A stretch of DNA of 37,553 nucleotides. Source: an uncultured Lachnospiraceae bacterium (lineage in GTDB: Bacteria; Bacillota; Clostridia; Lachnospirales; Lachnospiraceae). Every line of letters begins with the position of its first letter. Position 1 is the stretch's first letter. The stretch is from the NCBI GenBank assembly GCA_947626795.1, contig CANQTH010000001.1, positions 1-37,553 on the forward strand. The letters are read 5' to 3'. Positions 15,760 through 25,966 of the stretch are shown here, piece after piece. The position numbers and the translations under genes were made by a program. The notes beneath the pieces were generated by a model, which saw only the letters and a program-made list of their open reading frames with translations, had not been told where the DNA came from and searched no databases.

Positions 15760-16353
15760 TTACTTGGAATATAACTCGACAATCAGCATCTCATCCACCG
15801 GGACATCGATCGCTTCCCTGGACGGCAATTCCTTGATCGTGCCTTTTAAGTTCTCCTGGTCGGATTCTAACCACTCCGGCACTAACCTTCCGGAAGTCAC
15901 CTCAAGAATCTCCTTGTACCGCTGCAAGCCCTTGGACTTTTCCTTTACTTCGATCGTGTCCCCGGCTTTTACCAGGTAAGACGGGATCTGCACCAACTTC
16001 CCGTTGACCAGGATGTGCCTGTGCCCCACGATCTGCCTCGCCTCTTTCCGCGTCCTCGCGAACCCCAAGCGGAATATGACGTTGTCCAGCCTGCGCTCTA
16101 AGAGGACCATCAGGTTCTCACCCGTCATCCCTTTCATCCTGTCCGCTTTCAGGTAATAATTGTGGAACGGCTTCTCCAAAACGCCGTAGATAAATTTCGC
16201 CTTCTGCTTTTCCTTCAACTGAAGCCCGTATTCGGACACCTTCCGGTTTGTCCGCTTCAACTGCCTCTTGGACTTCTTGTCAATACCCAAATATACCGGG
16301 TCCAAACCAAGGGACCTGCATCTTTTAAGGACCGGAACTCTATTTATCGCCAT
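15760..16353 (-). CDS. rpsD: 30S ribosomal protein S4
   Basis: S4 nucleates 16S rRNA 5'-domain assembly. The 197-residue protein has the N-terminal [14 protein letters not shown] and an S4 RNA-binding domain with [33 protein letters not shown]. Only one cysteine remains in the N-terminal part, so it is the zinc-free form. S4 is a translational autoregulator in many bacteria. It lies 17 nt behind rpsK and 41 nt ahead of rpoA. Confidence 0.98.
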   Translation of the reverse strand: MAINRVPVLKRCRSLGLDPVYLGIDKKSKRQLKRTNRKVSEYGLQLKEKQKAKFIYGVLEKPFHNYYLKADRMKGMTGENLMVLLERRLDNVIFRLGFARTRKEARQIVGHRHILVNGKLVQIPSYLVKAGDTIEVKEKSKGLQRYKEILEVTSGRLVPEWLESDQENLKGTIKELPSREAIDVPVDEMLIVELYSK

Positions 16354-16370
16354 CTTAACATACCTCCTGA

Positions 16371-16766
16371 TTAAACTCTTCTACGTTTGGGCGGACGGCA
16401 TCCGTTGTGCGGTACCGCGGTAACGTCTTTGATGCTCGTCACTTCAAGGCCGCATGCCTGAAGCGCGCGGATCGCCGCTTCCCTTCCGGACCCCGGCCCC
16501 TTTACCATAACGTCCACTGTCTTCAACCCATGCACCAGGGCTGCCTTTGTCGCAGTCTCTGCCGCCATCTGCGCGGCATACGGAGTAGATTTCCTTGAAC
16601 CTCTAAAGCCAAGACCGCCGGCGCTTGCCCATGATAAAGCATTTCCTTCAGTATCCGTGATCGTTACGATCGTATTGTTAAATGATGACTGAATATGCGC
16701 CTGTCCACGTTCAACGTTTTTCTTTACGCGCTTTTTTGTCACTTTTTTTACAGTGTTCTTCGCCAT
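16371..16766 (-). CDS. rpsK: 30S ribosomal protein S11
   Basis: S11 lies in the platform of the small subunit. The 131-residue protein has the usual basic N terminus ([15 protein letters not shown]) and the conserved [16 protein letters not shown] and [18 protein letters not shown], and it ends with [12 protein letters not shown]. It lies 118 nt behind rpsM; this gap holds only a small GCGGCC/GGCCGC inverted repeat. Confidence 0.98.
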   Translation of the reverse strand: MAKNTVKKVTKKRVKKNVERGQAHIQSSFNNTIVTITDTEGNALSWASAGGLGFRGSRKSTPYAAQMAAETATKAALVHGLKTVDVMVKGPGSGREAAIRALQACGLEVTSIKDVTAVPHNGCRPPKRRRV

Positions 16767-16884
16767 TCTAAACTAACCTACTTTCTTCTATTAATATGTC
16801 GTCCTGACGCGGCCTGAAAAAGCCGTGGCCGCATCCTGTTACAAAGGCGGCTGCCCCGCCATCCCGCCGCCAGGCTGCGGATGG

Positions 16885-17253
16885 TTATTTCTTCTTGTTC
16901 GCGACGGTCCTCTTCGGGCCTTTCCTCGTCCTGGCGTTCGTCTTCGTGTTCTGCCCGCGCACCGGAAGCCCCTTCCTGTGGCGGATGCCGCGATAGCACC
17001 CGATCTCCTGCAGGCGCTTGATGTTCAGCGCGACTTCCCTTCTCAAATCGCCTTCCACCATCTGAGTCGCCTCGATCACCTCGCTGATCCTTTTCACCTC
17101 TTCATCCGTCAGATCCCGGACGCGGGTATCCGGATTCACATTTGCTTCCTTTAAAATACGGTTGGAACTCGACCTGCCGATCCCGTAAATATACGTCAAT
17201 CCTATCTCAACACGCTTTTCCCTTGGTAAATCTATCCCTGCGATACGAGCCAT
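16885..17253 (-). CDS. rpsM: 30S ribosomal protein S13
   Basis: S13 is in the head of the small subunit and contacts the P-site tRNA and L5. The 122-residue protein starts at [20 protein letters not shown] and contains [34 protein letters not shown] at its basic C terminus. An upstream extension of the frame to 17367 is not S13-like and is excluded. A GTGTA-GAG-TACAC inverted repeat (17254-17266) lies between the GGAGG and the ATG, which might affect initiation. The 263-nt gap to rpmJ is unusually long and holds a perfect 22-bp palindrome. Confidence 0.98.
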   Translation of the reverse strand: MARIAGIDLPREKRVEIGLTYIYGIGRSSSNRILKEANVNPDTRVRDLTDEEVKRISEVIEATQMVEGDLRREVALNIKRLQEIGCYRGIRHRKGLPVRGQNTKTNARTRKGPKRTVANKKK

Positions 17254-17458
17254 GTGTACTCTACACCTCCATAAAAATTTGTCCCAGGCGGATCCGCAAC
17301 AAGATCCTCCTTGCGCACGAAGGGCAAACATATGCAGCTGCGGTTGCGCGCCCTGAAATGTGTGCATACCCTTGTCCTCTGCTTATTCTCCTGTACGCTT
17401 TTTCCGAATCTCCCGGTACCCAAAAACCGGAACAGCCGTACATACTGCCTATCTTAAA

Positions 17459-17480
17459 TAGCAAGGGACGTCCCTTGCTA
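17459..17480. other. Perfect 22-bp palindrome between rpmJ and rpsM
   Basis: AGCAAGGGACGTCCCTTGCT, flanked by a further T/A pair, is self-complementary without any loop. In RNA it would need to open four central bases. No T tract follows, so it is not an obvious terminator. It lies in the long gap between the first two genes of the operon. Confidence 0.85.
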
Positions 17481-17516
17481 CAGCCGCTCTCGATCCTCCC
17501 AAACAGCAAAGACTCC

Positions 17517-17630
17517 TTAGCCCTGGCGCTGTTTGTGCTTCGGGTTCTCACAGATTACCCGGATCCGCCCTTTTCTCTTGATGATCTTGCATTTCTCGCA
17601 AATAGGCTTTACGGATGACCTTACCTTCAC
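17517..17630 (-). CDS. rpmJ: 50S ribosomal protein L36 (zinc-binding form)
   Basis: The 37-residue protein reads [20 protein letters not shown] at its start and ends [10 protein letters not shown]11, C14, C27 and H32 form the zinc site of the C+ type. The start codon is GTG at 17630, preceded by AAAGGAGG; a longer ATG-started frame exists but its N-terminal part has no homology to L36. In most Firmicutes infA lies just upstream; here a promoter and repeats take its place. Confidence 0.97.
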   Translation of the reverse strand: MKVRSSVKPICEKCKIIKRKGRIRVICENPKHKQRQG

Positions 17631-17718
17631 GTCGATCCCTCCTTTCTTGCTGCCTGACGGCCTGATTTTCGGCAATTTTGCGCGCAAAAATGCCCTGCTC
17701 CAAAAGTGTCCGGGTAGT

Positions 17719-17747
17719 ATTATACCACTCGTGCACAAAAAAAGCAA
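17719..17747 (-). promoter_or_regulatory. Promoter of the rpmJ-rplQ operon
   Basis: TTGCTT (17747-17742), a 17-nt spacer and a perfect TATAAT (17724-17719) preceded by TGG (extended -10), on the minus strand. The transcript would start near 17712 and give an ~80-nt leader to rpmJ. It makes this block independent of any upstream ribosomal operon. Confidence 0.8.
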
Positions 17748-17782
17748 GGATTTTTTTCGGCTTCCCACCCGGCAAAATTTAT

Positions 17783-17959
17783 ACGTTCTTACGGACTTTG
17801 CAGCAAGTGCAAAGTCCTGGGCTTAACTATTACAAATTTACACGTTCTTACGGACTTTGCAGCAAGTGCAAAGCCCTGGGCTTAACTATTACAAATTTAT
17901 ACGTTCTTACGGACTTTGCAGCAAGCGCAAAGTCCTGGGCTGAACTGTTACCCGGATTG
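17783..17959 (+). repeat. Three tandem 59-bp hairpin repeats
   Basis: Units begin at 17783, 17842 and 17901, exactly 59 bp apart, each with ACGTTCTTACGGACTTTGC, a short loop, GCAAAGTCC (one change in unit 2), then TGGGCTTAACTATTACAAA. The third ends in CTGAACTGTTA. A single related copy lies at 4965-5006 in the same orientation. Confidence 0.92.
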
Positions 17960-17969
17960 TAACAGTTAA

Positions 17970-17990
17970 GGCCGGGAAAATATCCCGGCC
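17970..17990 (-). terminator. Probable secA terminator hairpin
   Basis: GGCCGGGA/TCCCGGCC with a 5-nt loop lies 10 nt after the secA stop codon. On the minus strand it is followed by TTAACTGTTA, so the T tract is weak. Confidence 0.55.
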
Positions 17991-18000
17991 CCGCCACGCG

Positions 18001-20565
<2,565 letters not shown>

Positions 20566-20700
20566 ATAAAATGCTCCTATTTTCTCCAGCCGGCATCCGC
20601 TGCCGCGCCGGCCCTTCTGTCCGTTTCCTTTTTCCTGTCTGCCGTTCTCGTTCTCCTTCAAGATCTTTCAAGACTCGCAAAACAGCCAAACGACTTTTTT

Positions 20701-20729
20701 ATTATATCATTTTTCATGCGCAGAAACAA
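20701..20729 (-). promoter_or_regulatory. Promoter of secA
   Basis: TTGTTT (20729-20724), a 17-nt spacer and TATAAT (20706-20701) with TGA before the -10 (extended -10), on the minus strand. It implies a leader of about 130 nt. Confidence 0.65.
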
Positions 20730-20870
20730 CACTTATTCCCATGAACGATTTATGAACTTTTTGTGACCCCCGCTCCCTCCCCTGCCGCCTTAAATTGTTT
20801 GAATTTTCTGATTCTTATAAACAGTTTCTCGTTTATAAGTAGCTTTAATATAGATTTTTGAAAATAATTG

Positions 20871-20899
20871 TTGACATATCCGTTTTTATCAGATATAAT
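20871..20899 (+). promoter_or_regulatory. Consensus promoter of the large RNA candidate
   Basis: TTGACA (20871-20876), exactly 17 nt, TATAAT (20894-20899): both hexamers match the sigma-A consensus at all positions. Transcription would start near 20906. No gene starts downstream on this strand before the terminator at 21708-21750. Confidence 0.9.
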
Positions 20900-20930
20900 A
20901 AATTCAACAAAACAAAAGAAACAAATCTTA

Positions 20931-21010
20931 CAGAACAGGAGGTACGGTCCATTGAAAAAGACGTGAATTACCCTATAATCTAAGAAAGAGAGGTACGGTC
21001 CACCGAAGCA
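20931..21010 (+). repeat. 5' pair of purine-rich modules in the RNA candidate
   Basis: GGTACGGTCCA occurs at 20941-20951 and 20992-21002, each preceded by an AGAA...GAGG purine run (CAGAACAGGAGG and AAGAAAGAGAGG). The copies are 51 nt apart. GTCCA can pair with TGGAC in the 3' modules. Confidence 0.85.
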
Positions 21011-21550
21011 GCAGATCATCCCCCTCTTCAGACGCGATCACGACACAGCGCGTAAGGGTCGCATTGGAAGAGGAGCAAGGGGCAGGAGTTAAGTTCCCCG
21101 GGATAAGGCATTGCAGGGAAAGCGGAGGCCAGGCCGCCAGGACGGAGCAGTTTGAAGCTCGTTGCATCAAAGGCAGGATCTTCGGAATGGGAAATTGTGA
21201 TAAGGTTCTTATCTACGCAAGGCAAGATCAGAAATCGGACTTTCAGTTGCCAGCTTTACTTTTACCAGCGTGATATCATCCGACCTCACATTTTCGGAAT
21301 GGGAAGATGGGCAGATGCAAAAAGTTGTCGAAGGCAGGAGCTTGGGGGCGGGCGGAAGCGTTTTCAGGCAGCGGCTTTTCAAAAGGGAGCAGACGGACGC
21401 GCTTGATTTAAGAGACTGACTGATTTTTCATCGGAAGCCCTGAACCAGAATCAAAAGAAAAGCGCATGATATCCAGCGGAAACGTTCAGATATGGATACA
21501 TCCCATTTATATTCAGAGGTAGCGAAAGTTCCAGGAAAAGAGGAAGGTTT

Positions 21551-21707
21551 CAGAAAGAACGAGGTATAGACCCATGGACAGCATATTCAAAACGTGACAT
21601 CAGGCAAATTGAAGAAAAGCGAGGGAAAGGCCCATGGACAATACATAAAACCACGGATGTTACAAATTAAAAGAAAGAGAGGGCTGGGCCCATGGACAGC
21701 ATATTTT
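21551..21707 (+). repeat. 3' trio of purine-rich modules in the RNA candidate
   Basis: CCCATGGACA occurs at 21571, 21631 and 21689 (spacing 60 and 58 nt), each behind AGAAAG...GAGG. Two copies continue as GCATATT. Each has a Shine-Dalgarno-like run 8-9 nt before ATG and a frame of only 4-7 codons. Confidence 0.88.
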
Positions 21708-21750
21708 AAAAGGCTGCATCGAACGAAGAATGTCGGTGCAGCCTTTTCTT
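21708..21750 (+). terminator. Rho-independent terminator of the RNA candidate
   Basis: AAAAGGCTGCA (21708-21718) pairs perfectly with TGCAGCCTTTT (21737-21747) and is followed by CTT. The A-run on the other side lets it also serve the proS transcript arriving from the right. Confidence 0.9.
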
Positions 21751-21759
21751 ATAGTGGGA

Positions 21760-21784
21760 GGCCCATCTTTGCTTTTTATGGGCC
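21760..21784. other. GGCCCAT/ATGGGCC inverted repeat downstream of proS
   Basis: A 7-bp perfect stem (21760-21766 with 21778-21784) with an 11-nt loop lies between the RNA terminator and the proS stop codon. GGGAGGCCCAT resembles the left half of the 3' modules of the RNA candidate and may be a decayed sixth copy. Confidence 0.5.
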
Positions 21785-21873
21785 AAATCGAACGCCATGA
21801 CGGCGCGGGCGTCTATCTTCCGCGCCCCATATACGATACTTGCAATGATCTATTCTCTATCCTATCAACCCTG

Positions 21874-23316
21874 TCAATACGCCTTGCCCCAGTATACCAG
21901 CTTATGCGCCGGCTTCCCGCAGCATACGCATACGTCGGAAATCGCTTCTTCCTCTTTCAGCGGCATACAGCGCGCCGTCGCCGTGGTGTCTTCCTTGATC
22001 CGGTCCTCGCACGCGACGTCCCCGCACCACATGGCGCGGATGAATCCCGGCTTGTTCTCTACCGCATCCTTGAACATTTCGTACGTCTTCACGTCTGTGA
22101 TATGGGAATCCCGATGCGCTTTCGCGCGCTCGAACATATCTTTCTGGATGGCTTCTAAGAGGCTTGCCGCAGCAGCCGGAGCGTCCGCAAGCGCGCACTC
22201 CGTCTTTTCCCGGGTGTCCCGGCGCACCAGCACACATTTCCCGGCCTCGATATCCTTCGGCCCTAACTCCACGCGGATCGGGATGCCGCGCATCTCCTGT
22301 TCCGAGAACTTCCAGCCCGGGCTTTTCTCGCTGTCGTCCATCTTGACCCGCAGGCCCGCCTTCCCCAGGGCTTCCCGCAGTTTCTCCGCTTCTTCCAGCA
22401 CGCCGTCCTTGCGCTGCTGGATCGGGATCACCATCACCTGGGTCGGCGCGATCGCCGGAGGCAGCACCAGGCCGGAATCATCCCCATGCACCATGATGAT
22501 CGCCCCGATCAGGCGGGTCGTCATGCCCCAGGACGTCTGATGGACGTACTGCAGCTTATTGTCCTTGTCTGTATACTGGATGTTGAACGCCTTCGCGAAG
22601 CCGTCGCCGAAATTGTGGCTCGTGCCGGACTGCAGCGCCTTCCCGTCATGCATCAGCGCCTCGATGGTATAGGTCGCTTCCGCGCCCGCAAATTTTTCCT
22701 TTTCCGTCTTGCGCCCCCGGATGACCGGGATCGCCAATACCTCCTCGCAAAAGTCGGCATATACGTTCAGCATCTGGATCGTCCGCTCTTCCGCTTCCTC
22801 CGCCGTCGCATGGGCCGTATGCCCTTCCTGCCACAGGAACTCGCGGGAACGTAAAAACGGGCGCGTCTCCTTCTCCCAGCGGACGACGGAACACCACTGG
22901 TTGTAACACTTGGGCAGGTCGCGGTACGACTGGATGTCATTTGCGTAAAAATCACAAAACAGCGTCTCGGACGTCGGCCTTACGCACAGCCTCTCCTGCA
23001 GAGGACTAAGCCCGCCCTGCGTTACCCACGCCACTTCCGGCGCGAAGCCTTCCACATGGTCCTTTTCCTTCTGGAGCAGGCTCTCCGGAATGAACATCGG
23101 CATATAGACGTTCTCCACCCCGGTCTCCTTAAAGCGCCTGTCCAGCTCGTGCTGGATGTTCTCCCATATGGCATACCCCGCCGGCTTTATCACCATGCAG
23201 CCTTTTATGCTGGAATAATCGATCAACTCCGCTTTCTTCACCACATCCGTATACCACTGGGCAAAATCCGTATCCATAGATGTGATGGCCTCTACTAATT
23301 TTTTATCCTTCGCCAT
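21874..23316 (-). CDS. proS: Prolyl-tRNA synthetase (eukaryote/archaeon-like type)
   Basis: The enzyme charges tRNA-Pro with proline. At 480 residues it is the short form found in some bacteria, archaea and eukaryotes, without the editing insertion of E. coli ProS. It starts [21 protein letters not shown]. Class II motifs are visible: [18 protein letters not shown] and [10 protein letters not shown] (motif 1 region), [13 protein letters not shown] (motif 2 region) and [20 protein letters not shown] (motif 3 and anticodon-domain entry). The C terminus ends in KLVYWGKAY, with a conserved terminal tyrosine. AGGAAGG precedes the ATG. No T-box leader is visible, although its promoter gives an ~130-nt leader. 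Confidence 0.97.
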   Translation of the reverse strand: MAKDKKLVEAITSMDTDFAQWYTDVVKKAELIDYSSIKGCMVIKPAGYAIWENIQHELDRRFKETGVENVYMPMFIPESLLQKEKDHVEGFAPEVAWVTQGGLSPLQERLCVRPTSETLFCDFYANDIQSYRDLPKCYNQWCSVVRWEKETRPFLRSREFLWQEGHTAHATAEEAEERTIQMLNVYADFCEEVLAIPVIRGRKTEKEKFAGAEATYTIEALMHDGKALQSGTSHNFGDGFAKAFNIQYTDKDNKLQYVHQTSWGMTTRLIGAIIMVHGDDSGLVLPPAIAPTQVMVIPIQQRKDGVLEEAEKLREALGKAGLRVKMDDSEKSPGWKFSEQEMRGIPIRVELGPKDIEAGKCVLVRRDTREKTECALADAPAAAASLLEAIQKDMFERAKAHRDSHITDVKTYEMFKDAVENKPGFIRAMWCGDVACEDRIKEDTTATARCMPLKEEEAISDVCVCCGKPAHKLVYWGKAY

Positions 23317-23453
23317 CTTAGCGCCTTCCTATCTTTGAGAATCTTTTCCAAACTTCCACGCGGCGGCAGTTCCGAATCCCGGCCGGGCCGCCCGCCGCCT
23401 TCCGGCGCGCTCACATCCGCGCGCCTAAAAGCCCGACCTGCCGCATGGTTGTT

Positions 23454-23482
23454 ATTCTATGACAAGTTTCTCAGATTGTCAA
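23454..23482 (-). promoter_or_regulatory. Promoter of proS
   Basis: TTGACA (23482-23477), a 17-nt spacer and TAGAAT (23459-23454) on the minus strand. The -35 lies in the last codons of the AI-2E-family gene. The leader contains a GGCGCGC/GCGCGCC stem (23404-23425). Confidence 0.75.
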
Positions 23483-24520
23483 GTAGATTTCCCGGATCAG
23501 GATATAGGAAAGCGGCCCGAGCAGGAATCCCCACAGCCCGTACGCCCCCAGCCCCACATAAATGCTGGCGACGACCGCCAGCGGGTGCATCCCCAGCCTG
23601 TCCCCGAGCAGCTTCGGCTCCAGGATCTCCCGGATCAGGCTGCAGACCGTATAGAGGAAGGCGTAGACGGCCGCAAGCATATACTTTCCCTGCATCATCT
23701 CCAAGACCGCCCATGGCACGAACACTGTCCCCGTCCCCAAAAACGGCATCGCGTCGCAGATCCCGATCCCGCAGCCCGCGAGCAGCGCGTATTTATTGCC
23801 CGACAGATACAGCCCCAGCACGCAGACCGCGGCGACAGCCGCCAGGATAATGGCCTGGGACCGGATATAGGCCCCTCCGGCTTCGTACGTCCTGCGGCAA
23901 ACCTGGAGCGCGAGCCTCCCCACCGGGCGCTGCTCTAAGCCGGAACGGATCTTCTGGTAATCTTTTATGACGAGTATCGTGCTGACGACCGCCACAAAGC
24001 AGATCCCGATCCCGGCGAAAAGATTCTTGGCATAAGAAACCGTGCCGCCCATGACGGCCGGGAGGAAGTTTTCCTCCGCCCGCTTTAACATATTCGGCAT
24101 CTGCGCCTCGAAGCTCCCTTCGATGAGCTTCGCCTTGATCCCCGTGACATTTTCCACCCGGCAGCAGCATTCATGCCAGAAATCCGCCGCCTGGCTCTGA
24201 TACTCCCCCAGATTGGCGAGGACATATCTTACCTGCCCGAAAAACGCCCGTAAAAAGAAAAAGAGCGCCGTCCCGATCAAAAGCAGGAAAATTCCGATCA
24301 GCACGGACGCGCACAAGTTCCGCCGCAGGCGGAGCCGCCGCTCCAGCACGGTGATCGCCGGGTTTAAGAATTTCGCCAGGACCGCGGCAGCAAAAAAGGG
24401 CGCCGCCAGCGGAAGAAGCCAGCGTATGCCGACATAGACCGCCAGGGCAATCCCTATTGTTTTTCCTATATTCCGCACACTTTCTCTCACATCATCCTTC
24501 ATGAGAGCAGTATGCGCCAT
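23471..24520 (-). CDS. AI-2E family (UPF0118) transporter-like membrane protein
   Basis: A 349-residue polytopic protein with about 8 hydrophobic segments in the family layout: two or three helices at the N terminus (GIRWLLPLAAPFFAAAVLAKFLNP), a large soluble loop, then a C-terminal bundle with CDAMPFLGTGTVFVPWAV and LLGDRLGMHPLAVVASIYVGL, both typical. Members include autoinducer-2 exporters, sporulation protein YtvI and sodium/proton antiporters, so the substrate is open. The ATG at 24520 has AGGA close by; the upstream extension to 24781 overlaps the pseudouridine synthase and is not family-like. It follows that gene by 25 nt, probably in the same transcript. Confidence 0.88.
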   Translation of the reverse strand: MAHTALMKDDVRESVRNIGKTIGIALAVYVGIRWLLPLAAPFFAAAVLAKFLNPAITVLERRLRLRRNLCASVLIGIFLLLIGTALFFFLRAFFGQVRYVLANLGEYQSQAADFWHECCCRVENVTGIKAKLIEGSFEAQMPNMLKRAEENFLPAVMGGTVSYAKNLFAGIGICFVAVVSTILVIKDYQKIRSGLEQRPVGRLALQVCRRTYEAGGAYIRSQAIILAAVAAVCVLGLYLSGNKYALLAGCGIGICDAMPFLGTGTVFVPWAVLEMMQGKYMLAAVYAFLYTVCSLIREILEPKLLGDRLGMHPLAVVASIYVGLGAYGLWGFLLGPLSYILIREIYLTI

Positions 24521-24545
24521 TTTCCTATTTTTATTCCCGCGGGTC

Positions 24546-25211
24546 TTAAATCCACCGCCCTTTTGGCTCCACGCGAAATACGCAAGCCCGCCCCGTGGCC
24601 GGATGGGCGAACCGGATCTCGACGGAGCAGAGCGCAAGCCCCCGGGATCTTTCCGCACCGCCCGTGCCGTATTTCCCATCCCCCACGATCGGATGGCCCG
24701 CGTGCGCTGTCTGCACGCGGATCTGATGGTGGCGGCCCGTTTCCAGCCGGACGTCCAGCAGGCTTTCTTTCCCCTGCCCATTTGGCGCGTCTACAATTTT
24801 TTCTACCTTATAAAAGAGCCGCGCGCGTTTCGCGCCTGCCGTGCCTTCCGGCACGACGCGCGACGCGTTTGCCCGCCCGTCGCGCAGCAGGAAATCCTCC
24901 AGAACCCCTTCCGGCGCTTCCCATTCCCCTTCCGTCAGCGCAAGGTAGCGTTTCCCCACGCCCCCTTCCCGCACCTGGCGGCTTAACGACGACGCCGCGT
25001 GCTTCGTCCGGGCGAATGCCATCACGCCCTCCACGGGCTGGTCCAGGCGGTGGACGACGTAAAGTTCCGTCCGCTCCCCTTTTTCCGCAAAGCGGTTCTT
25101 TAAGATGCTCACCATGTCCTGACGCAGGGCGTTCGCCGTCTGCACCGGGACGCCCGGCGGCTTATGGCAGACCACGACTTCCTCATCCTCATATAAAACG
25201 ACTGTCTCCAT
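24546..25211 (-). CDS. RluA-family pseudouridine synthase
   Basis: A 221-residue enzyme that isomerises uridine to pseudouridine in rRNA or tRNA. The catalytic motif is VVHRLDQPVEGVMAFA with Asp57; most RluA members have HRLDxxTSG, so Pro-Val-Glu-Gly is a variant. KRYLALTEG and LETGRHHQIRVQTAHAGHPIVGDGKYG are the other family blocks. There is no S4 domain at the N terminus, so target choice differs from RluD-type enzymes. It lies between the response regulator and the AI-2E-family gene. Confidence 0.9.
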   Translation of the reverse strand: METVVLYEDEEVVVCHKPPGVPVQTANALRQDMVSILKNRFAEKGERTELYVVHRLDQPVEGVMAFARTKHAASSLSRQVREGGVGKRYLALTEGEWEAPEGVLEDFLLRDGRANASRVVPEGTAGAKRARLFYKVEKIVDAPNGQGKESLLDVRLETGRHHQIRVQTAHAGHPIVGDGKYGTGGAERSRGLALCSVEIRFAHPATGRACVFRVEPKGRWI

Positions 25212-25276
25212 GTCCCCTCATTTCCAGGGGCGGCGCGCCGTTCCCGCGCGCCAAGCCTCTTCCATATTCCTCACGC

Positions 25277-25966
25277 TCACACCTTGAATCGGTAGCCCAC
25301 GCCCCAGATCGTCTCGATGTACTGCGGCTTGGCCGTATTGTACTCGATCTTCTCGCGGATCTTCTTGATATGCACCGTGACCGTCGCGATGTCCCCGACG
25401 GATTCCAGCGCCCAGATCTGCCGGAACAGTTCCTCTTTGGAGAATACCCGGTTGGGATTCTGCGCAAGGAAGCAGAGCAAGTCAAATTCTTTCGTCGTAA
25501 ACTGCTTCTCTTCCTCGTTCACCCACACGCGCCGCGCCGTCTTGTCGATCTTCAAGCCGCGCAGCTCGATCACGTCATTCTCCTGCATATTGCTGTTGAT
25601 CAGACGCTCGTAGCGCGAAAGATGCGCCTTGACGCGGGCGACCAGCTCGCTCGGCGAAAACGGCTTCGTGATATAATCGTCCGCCCCCAGCCCAAGCCCG
25701 CGGATCTTGTCGATGTCGTCCTTCTTCGCGGACACCATCAGGATCGGCGCGTTCTTGTTCTCCCGGATCTTCTTGCAGATCTCAAACCCATCCGTCCCGG
25801 GCAGCATCAGATCCAGGATGTAGATGTCAAATTCCTCGTTCAGCGCGCGCGCAAGCCCCCGGTTCCCGTCGTTTTCAATCTCCACGTTAAAACCGCTGAG
25901 TTCTAAGTAATCTTTCTCCAGATCCGCGATCGCCACTTCGTCCTCAATGATCAAAACCTTGCTCAA
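25277..25966 (-). CDS. OmpR/PhoB-family response regulator
   Basis: A 229-residue regulator. The receiver domain (1-120) has VLIIEDE with acidic residues 8-10, the phosphoacceptor Asp52 in YILDLMLPG, and GADDYITKPFSPSELVARV with the conserved lysine. The winged-helix domain (about 130-229) has FTTKEFDLLCFLAQNPNRVFSKEELFRQIW and ends in TIWGVGYRFKV. The gene overlaps the histidine kinase by 4 bp, so the two form a two-component pair. Regulated genes are not identifiable; RluA and AI-2E-family genes downstream are probably co-transcribed. Confidence 0.96.
   Translation of the reverse strand: MSKVLIIEDEVAIADLEKDYLELSGFNVEIENDGNRGLARALNEEFDIYILDLMLPGTDGFEICKKIRENKNAPILMVSAKKDDIDKIRGLGLGADDYITKPFSPSELVARVKAHLSRYERLINSNMQENDVIELRGLKIDKTARRVWVNEEEKQFTTKEFDLLCFLAQNPNRVFSKEELFRQIWALESVGDIATVTVHIKKIREKIEYNTAKPQYIETIWGVGYRFKV

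Larger units (their letters stand above)
20906..21750 (+). ncRNA. Candidate ~845-nt structured noncoding RNA
   Basis: This unit runs from a perfect promoter to a strong terminator, yet its longest reading frames (69-84 codons) lack ribosome-binding sites and recognisable sequence. It is richer in A and G than the neighbouring genes. Local helices are easy to find: CCTCTTC/GAAGAGG (21023-21029 with 21067-21073); GATCTT/AAGATC (21177-21182 with 21224-21229) enclosing GATAAG-GTT-CTTATC (21199-21213); GCGCTT/AAGCGC (21399-21404 with 21460-21465) enclosing GATT/AATC. Five related modules flank the core, two at the 5' end and three at the 3' end, and they can pair over long range (GTCCAT with ATGGAC). 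I do not recognise it as tmRNA, RNase P, 6S, SRP RNA or a T-box. Membership of a known large class (OLE, GOLLD, ROOL) cannot be excluded by eye. Confidence 0.65.

Noticed and set aside
20941..21002. Group II intron remnant suggested by GTACGG strings
   Set aside because: No domain V consensus, no domain VI branch-point helix and no reverse transcriptase frame are present.
21064..21406. Open frames of 69 and 84 codons inside the RNA candidate, plus a 68-codon frame at 21594-21800
   Set aside because: They have no Shine-Dalgarno at a normal distance, no recognisable domain or signal peptide, and they overlap predicted helices; the last runs through the terminator.
23317..23453. T-box leader of proS
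   Set aside because: Neither the T-box sequence (AGGGTGGNACCGCG) nor a terminator with a T tract is visible in the leader; only GC-rich stems.
24512..25906. 464-codon plus-strand frame opposite the RluA and response-regulator genes
   Set aside because: It is Arg/Pro/His-rich and antisense to two genes with clear motifs; an artefact of GC-rich third positions. The same applies to long plus-strand frames at 3399-4595, 26050-27249 and 32419-33468.
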